From Nocardioides sp. BGMRC 2183 (lineage in GTDB: Bacteria > Actinomycetota > Actinomycetes > Propionibacteriales > Nocardioidaceae), in NCBI GenBank assembly GCA_008123405.1, contig VSSA01000002.1:1-64000 (forward strand): a DNA stretch of 64,000 bases, in the 5' to 3' direction. Each line of letters starts with the position of its first letter. The first letter of the stretch is position 1. Position numbers and translations under genes: made by a program. The notes under the pieces were generated by a model. The model was given only the letters and a program-made list of their open reading frames with translations. It had not been told where the DNA came from and searched no databases. Below, piece by piece: positions 61,000-64,000 of this stretch.

Positions 61000-61844
61000 G
61001 CACCCCAGTGAGCACCCAGGTGATCGCGGGCCCTGCCACCCCCGCCCCACTGCTGGGCTGGGCGGTCGCCGACACCTGGGTGGTGGCCCGACGCCACCTG
61101 CTCCGGCTGGTACGTCGTCCCGACGAACTGCTCGGCACCCTGCTGATCCCGGTGATGGCCGTGCTCATGTTCGGCTTCGTCTTCGGCGACGCGCTGGGCT
61201 CGAGCATGGCCGCGCCCGGCGAGGAGTACCGCGAGTTCCTGTTGCCCGGCGTGTTCACGCTCACCATGGCATTCGGCATCGGCACCACCACCATCGCAGT
61301 CGCCGGCGACGTACGAGGCGGGGTGTTGGACCGCATGCGCTCGCTGCCGATGTCGCCGGTCGCGTTCCTGGCCGGACGAGCCTTGGCCGACGTGATCACG
61401 GCCGTCGCCGAGTTGGCCCTCCTGATCTCCCTGGGGCTGCTGTTCGGCTGGCAATGGCACAGCGGCCTCGGAGCCGTGCTCGCGGCGGTGTGCCTGCTGC
61501 TCGGCTTGCGGCTGGCGTTCTCCTGGATCGGCATCGTGCTGGGGCTGCTGGTCAGCAGTGCAGAGGCGGCCATGAAGTACTTCGCACTGGCCTTCCCGCT
61601 GGCGATGGTCGCCGACACCGTCGTCCCCACCTCCCTGATGCCCGGGTGGCTGAGCGTGCCGGCGGCATGGAATCCGCTCTCCGCCACGGTCATCGCCTCC
61701 CGGGACCTGTTCGGCAACCCTGCCGGTCCGGCGACCTCCTGGGTCGCCGATCACGCGCTGCTGATGGCCGTGGCCTGGCCGGTCGCCATCGCCGCCGCCT
61801 GCCTGCCACTCGCCCTCGGGCGCCTGCGCCGGTTGGCCCGGTGA
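60996..61844 (+). CDS. DrrB-type ABC-2 exporter permease
   Basis: A 282-residue permease with six membrane segments ([40 protein letters not shown] and others), the cytoplasmic motif [20 protein letters not shown] and the ending [23 protein letters not shown] overlaps the ATPase stop (ATGA), so ATPase and permease form one exporter. The substrate is unknown; the neighbouring hydrolase may make or process it. Confidence 0.9.
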   Translation: MSTPVSTQVIAGPATPAPLLGWAVADTWVVARRHLLRLVRRPDELLGTLLIPVMAVLMFGFVFGDALGSSMAAPGEEYREFLLPGVFTLTMAFGIGTTTIAVAGDVRGGVLDRMRSLPMSPVAFLAGRALADVITAVAELALLISLGLLFGWQWHSGLGAVLAAVCLLLGLRLAFSWIGIVLGLLVSSAEAAMKYFALAFPLAMVADTVVPTSLMPGWLSVPAAWNPLSATVIASRDLFGNPAGPATSWVADHALLMAVAWPVAIAAACLPLALGRLRRLAR

Positions 61845-62087
61845 CCGGGGTCTTGCGCCGAGAGCTCGATCGCCTCATGCCTGCCCCGGCACCGAACGTT
61901 CCACCGCCTGGTCAGCCGTATAGCCGCGTGCAGGGCCCGGCCGCACGCGGTCATCGCCGGCGGACCGGTCGTCGCGGCAGGTGCAGGGATCGCTTTGATC
62001 GCCGGTGTCAGTTCGGCTGGCGGGATCGTGCGGCCGGACGAACGTGGCGACCAACGGCTGCGGCTGAGATGCGGCGACAATGCGGCT
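61845..62087 (+). pseudogene. Possible degraded coding segment
   Basis: Right after the permease stop, GTG 61842 opens a frame ([18 protein letters not shown]) that becomes Arg-rich without domain character from about 61930. A second frame, in phase with the kinase at 62088, reads AVIAGGPVVAAGAGIALIAG there, as if a membrane helix had been shifted out of frame. No intact gene is evident; it may be a frameshifted remnant or simply non-coding. Confidence 0.3.
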
Positions 62088-62651
62088 ATGGGCGACAGCG
62101 AGGTTCTTGTTCTTGCCGGTCCGCCGTGCGCCGGCAAGTCAACGCTCGGAAGGATGCTCGCTGATTCAGCGCGTGAGCGAGAGGTCTATCTGGAGGTCGA
62201 CACCCTCTTTTCGCTGCTTCTGCCGCGATCGGATCGGAGCAAGCAGGACCGGATATTGGCGTACGACGCGGCGCACGCGCTTGCGCGCACCCTGATCGTC
62301 CACCAGCACACCGCGATCCTGGAGTGCACGTATGCGAGGCGAGAGCAACGGGCCAGTCTGCTCGAGGCGATGTCGACTCTTCCGTTCTGCGCGCTGAAGG
62401 TGGTCGAGTTCGTCATTTCTCCAGAAGAGGCCGTTCAGCGCTTTCGCAAGCGGCGCGAAGCCACGGATCTCGACGAGACGTCGCTGCGCGAGCGTGTCGA
62501 GAACTTTCCCTACTGGGACGGGGCGCTTCGGATTGATTCCTCGGCCGCTGACCCTCGCGCCCTGGCAGATGAGGTAGCCACCTGGCGCCAGGGAGGATCG
62601 CCGCCGGCTGACTGGATCGAGTGGGTGGAGGTGGGACGGAGCTGGAGCTGA
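62088..62651 (+). CDS. P-loop kinase-like AAA protein
   Basis: A 187-residue P-loop NTPase. Walker A LVLAGPPCAGKSTLG (residues 7-21), a Walker B-like TLIVHQHTAILECTY and a lid-like arm EEAVQRFRKRREATDLDETS. It resembles small-molecule (gluconate/shikimate/phosphotransferase-like) kinases of the zeta-toxin/AAA_33 type; the substrate is unknown. Codons are less G+C-biased than in neighbouring genes. A -10 GACAAT (62076-62081) six bases before the ATG indicates leaderless mRNA. Confidence 0.82.
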   Translation: MGDSEVLVLAGPPCAGKSTLGRMLADSAREREVYLEVDTLFSLLLPRSDRSKQDRILAYDAAHALARTLIVHQHTAILECTYARREQRASLLEAMSTLPFCALKVVEFVISPEEAVQRFRKRREATDLDETSLRERVENFPYWDGALRIDSSAADPRALADEVATWRQGGSPPADWIEWVEVGRSWS

Positions 62652-62908
62652 CCGCACACCGATCCCGTTGCGGGACGGTGGCCGCTGACTCGAGAGCAGC
62701 GGCGAATCTGCTCGCGGTCGTCCTCCCGCCCCGTCTCGAGGCGCTGCTCAACGCGCTGTGGTCGTTCACGGTGAGACAGGTGATTCGTCAGCGCGCGTGG
62801 CCGCGGGAACCGCGGGGGGCCATGTGCCGATCGGCTTGCCTCGCGGGTGGTCGGCAGGGGCATTTCTGTCCTTCGGCACCCGTGTCATCCTTGATGCCGA
62901 CCCGCTGT
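62652..62908. other. 257-base intergenic region between convergent genes
   Basis: Lies between the P-loop kinase and the response-regulator gene. Short open frames are present but none has a ribosome site or a recognisable product. I see no clear hairpin or repeat in it. Confidence 0.4.
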
Positions 62909-63556
62909 CTACGGGCTGGCCTGCCCTGTCGACCAAGCCCAGGCCGCGATCGCGACGCGGTTCGAGACTTGGAGCTTGCGTCCGATGTTGGCCACGTGGT
63001 TCTTCACCGTCCCGGCGCTGATGAACAGCTCGTCGGCGATCTCCGCATTGGTCCGGCCCTGGGCGACCAGTCGCACCACCTCGAGCTCGCGGGCGCTGAG
63101 CGACGGGCCCTCGGAGCTGAGACTGGTCGCAGCAACGACGTGGCGCAGCAGCCGGACGGTGAGCTGCGGGCTGATCAGGGTGTCGCCGGACATGGCCGCG
63201 CGGATCGCCTCGACGAGCAGCCCCGGCCCGGATCGCTTGAGGAGGAACCCGACCGCGCCGTTGCGCAGGGCGGTGTGGACGTACTCGTCGAGATCGAACG
63301 TCGTCACCACGATCACGCGCGTGGGCTCGGCGACCTGGGAACCGGCGAGCGCCCTGGTCAGCTCCAGGCCGTCGAGACCCGGCATGCGGATGTCGGCAAG
63401 CACCACGTCGGGCCGGAGGCGCCGCGCCTGGTCGAGGGCCGAGGTGCCGTCGGGGGCCTCGGCGATGACTGTCATGTCGGGCTGGGCATCCAGAACCATG
63501 CGGAAGGCGTCGCGGATCCCTGGCTGGTCGTCCGCGATCAGGACCCGGGTCGTCAC
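62909..63556 (-). CDS. NarL-type response regulator
   Basis: A 215-residue regulator. Receiver Asp in [13 protein letters not shown], Thr in [12 protein letters not shown], Lys in GFLLKRSGP; LuxR helix-turn-helix ([20 protein letters not shown], then [20 protein letters not shown]). GTG start overlaps the kinase stop. Fifth such regulator in the window. Confidence 0.92.
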   Translation of the reverse strand: MTTRVLIADDQPGIRDAFRMVLDAQPDMTVIAEAPDGTSALDQARRLRPDVVLADIRMPGLDGLELTRALAGSQVAEPTRVIVVTTFDLDEYVHTALRNGAVGFLLKRSGPGLLVEAIRAAMSGDTLISPQLTVRLLRHVVAATSLSSEGPSLSARELEVVRLVAQGRTNAEIADELFISAGTVKNHVANIGRKLQVSNRVAIAAWAWSTGQASP

Positions 63557-64000
63557 GCCGTCGCTCCTTGCTCTGTGGTGCGGGACAACGGAAGGACGAC
63601 GGTCACTTCCCAGCCGCGCGATCGACGCGGCCCGGCCTCCACACTGCCACCGAGGCGCTGCACGCGTTCGGTCATCGCAGCCAGACCGAGCCCGGCGGTC
63701 GCCCGGCGTGACGACCCGGACCGCCCGTCACCGTCGTCGACGATCGAGACCAGCAGACAGCCGTCGGCTTCCGTCAGCACCACGGTTACCGCCGTAGCGC
63801 GGACGGCGTGGCGTCGTACGTTCGTCAGTGCCTCGACCACAGCGCGGTATGCCTCTGCCCCTGTGATCGCGCTGACCTCGTGGGTCAGCCTCCGCTCGAC
63901 GACGGCCAGGACCTCGCCGGCAGCGGCGAACCTCCGCACCAGCTCGTCGATGTCGTCGATGCCGCCGCGGGTGATGCGGACCGGGTCGCCGTCCTCGCCC
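63553..64000 (-). CDS. Sensor histidine kinase, C-terminal part (cut by window end)
   Basis: About 148 codons of the ATP-binding half are visible. The frame continues to the window edge ([20 protein letters not shown]), then the N-box [13 protein letters not shown], the G1-like [12 protein letters not shown], and the G-box [20 protein letters not shown]. The His box and membrane part are outside the window. Stop overlaps the regulator start, giving the usual kinase-regulator coupling. Confidence 0.9.
   Translation of the reverse strand, partial: GEDGDPVRITRGGIDDIDELVRRFAAAGEVLAVVERRLTHEVSAITGAEAYRAVVEALTNVRRHAVRATAVTVVLTEADGCLLVSIVDDGDGRSGSSRRATAGLGLAAMTERVQRLGGSVEAGPRRSRGWEVTVVLPLSRTTEQGATA

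Noticed and set aside
62758-63021. An 87-codon plus-strand frame overlapping the end of the response-regulator gene
   Set aside because: No ribosome site, Arg/Ser-rich C-terminus and overlap with a well-supported gene.

Overview
The window is very G+C-rich, gene-dense DNA of an actinobacterium, most likely a Nocardioides-type member of the Nocardioidaceae. This rests on two mycothiol-dependent maleylpyruvate-isomerase-family proteins (2537, 32959), two DUF222/HNH (13E12-type) genes, DUF1023, GAP/SfLAP and DUF5701 family proteins, many GTG starts and many apparently leaderless genes. The species placement is an inference. I see no rRNA, tRNA, CRISPR array, transposase or phage gene.

Layout. 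1-3.1 kb: the 5' end of one DUF222/HNH gene with an SOS promoter, a quinone-oxidoreductase-like enzyme and small housekeeping proteins. 3.2-7.2 kb: a complete copper operon (CsoR, CopZ, a His-rich membrane-anchored protein, CopA) behind a CsoR-type operator. 7.3-14.4 kb: a leftward block with an acyl-CoA ligase, CsbD, a PQQ sugar dehydrogenase lipoprotein, a MerR-controlled DrrAB-type exporter and a cytochrome P450. 14.6-18 kb: an ABC exporter translationally coupled to a DesK/NarL two-component system. 18-25 kb: DHFR-fold reductase, ArsR-MFS pair, secreted M28 peptidase and a second two-component system. 25-30 kb: an FtsX-type ABC transporter and a sigma/anti-sigma-like pair. 30-44 kb: mixed enzymes with their own small regulators (MarR, AraC-GyrI, ArsR-like, YozG-like with DUF2975), lipoproteins and an FKBP isomerase. 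44.3-45.8 kb: a second, full-length DUF222/HNH gene with the same SOS promoter, inverted relative to the first. 45.8-56.3 kb: TetR-hydrolase, DUF1992, DUF998, FAD oxidoreductase-LysR, SDR, a stand-alone maltokinase-cap protein, a third two-component system and a macrolide-type glycosyltransferase. 56.4-61.8 kb: a module of leader peptide, DedA protein, fourth two-component system, DUF1023 hydrolase and DrrAB-type exporter. 62-64 kb: a P-loop kinase-like gene and a fifth, truncated two-component system.

How the parts work together. Most of the window is envelope and stress physiology: five DesK-type kinase/NarL-type regulator pairs, four ABC exporters, a copper-resistance operon and several one-component regulators beside the gene they probably control. 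The most interesting unit is 56.4-61.8 kb. Two separated promoters there (before the leader peptide/DedA gene and before the hydrolase/exporter operon) share an element of about 45 bp at the same distance from a -10 box, and a two-component system lies between them. This predicts one envelope-stress regulon. Other recurring structures are long, sequence-unrelated hairpins, four of them in convergent gaps, and -10 boxes 6-8 nt before start codons (leaderless mRNAs).
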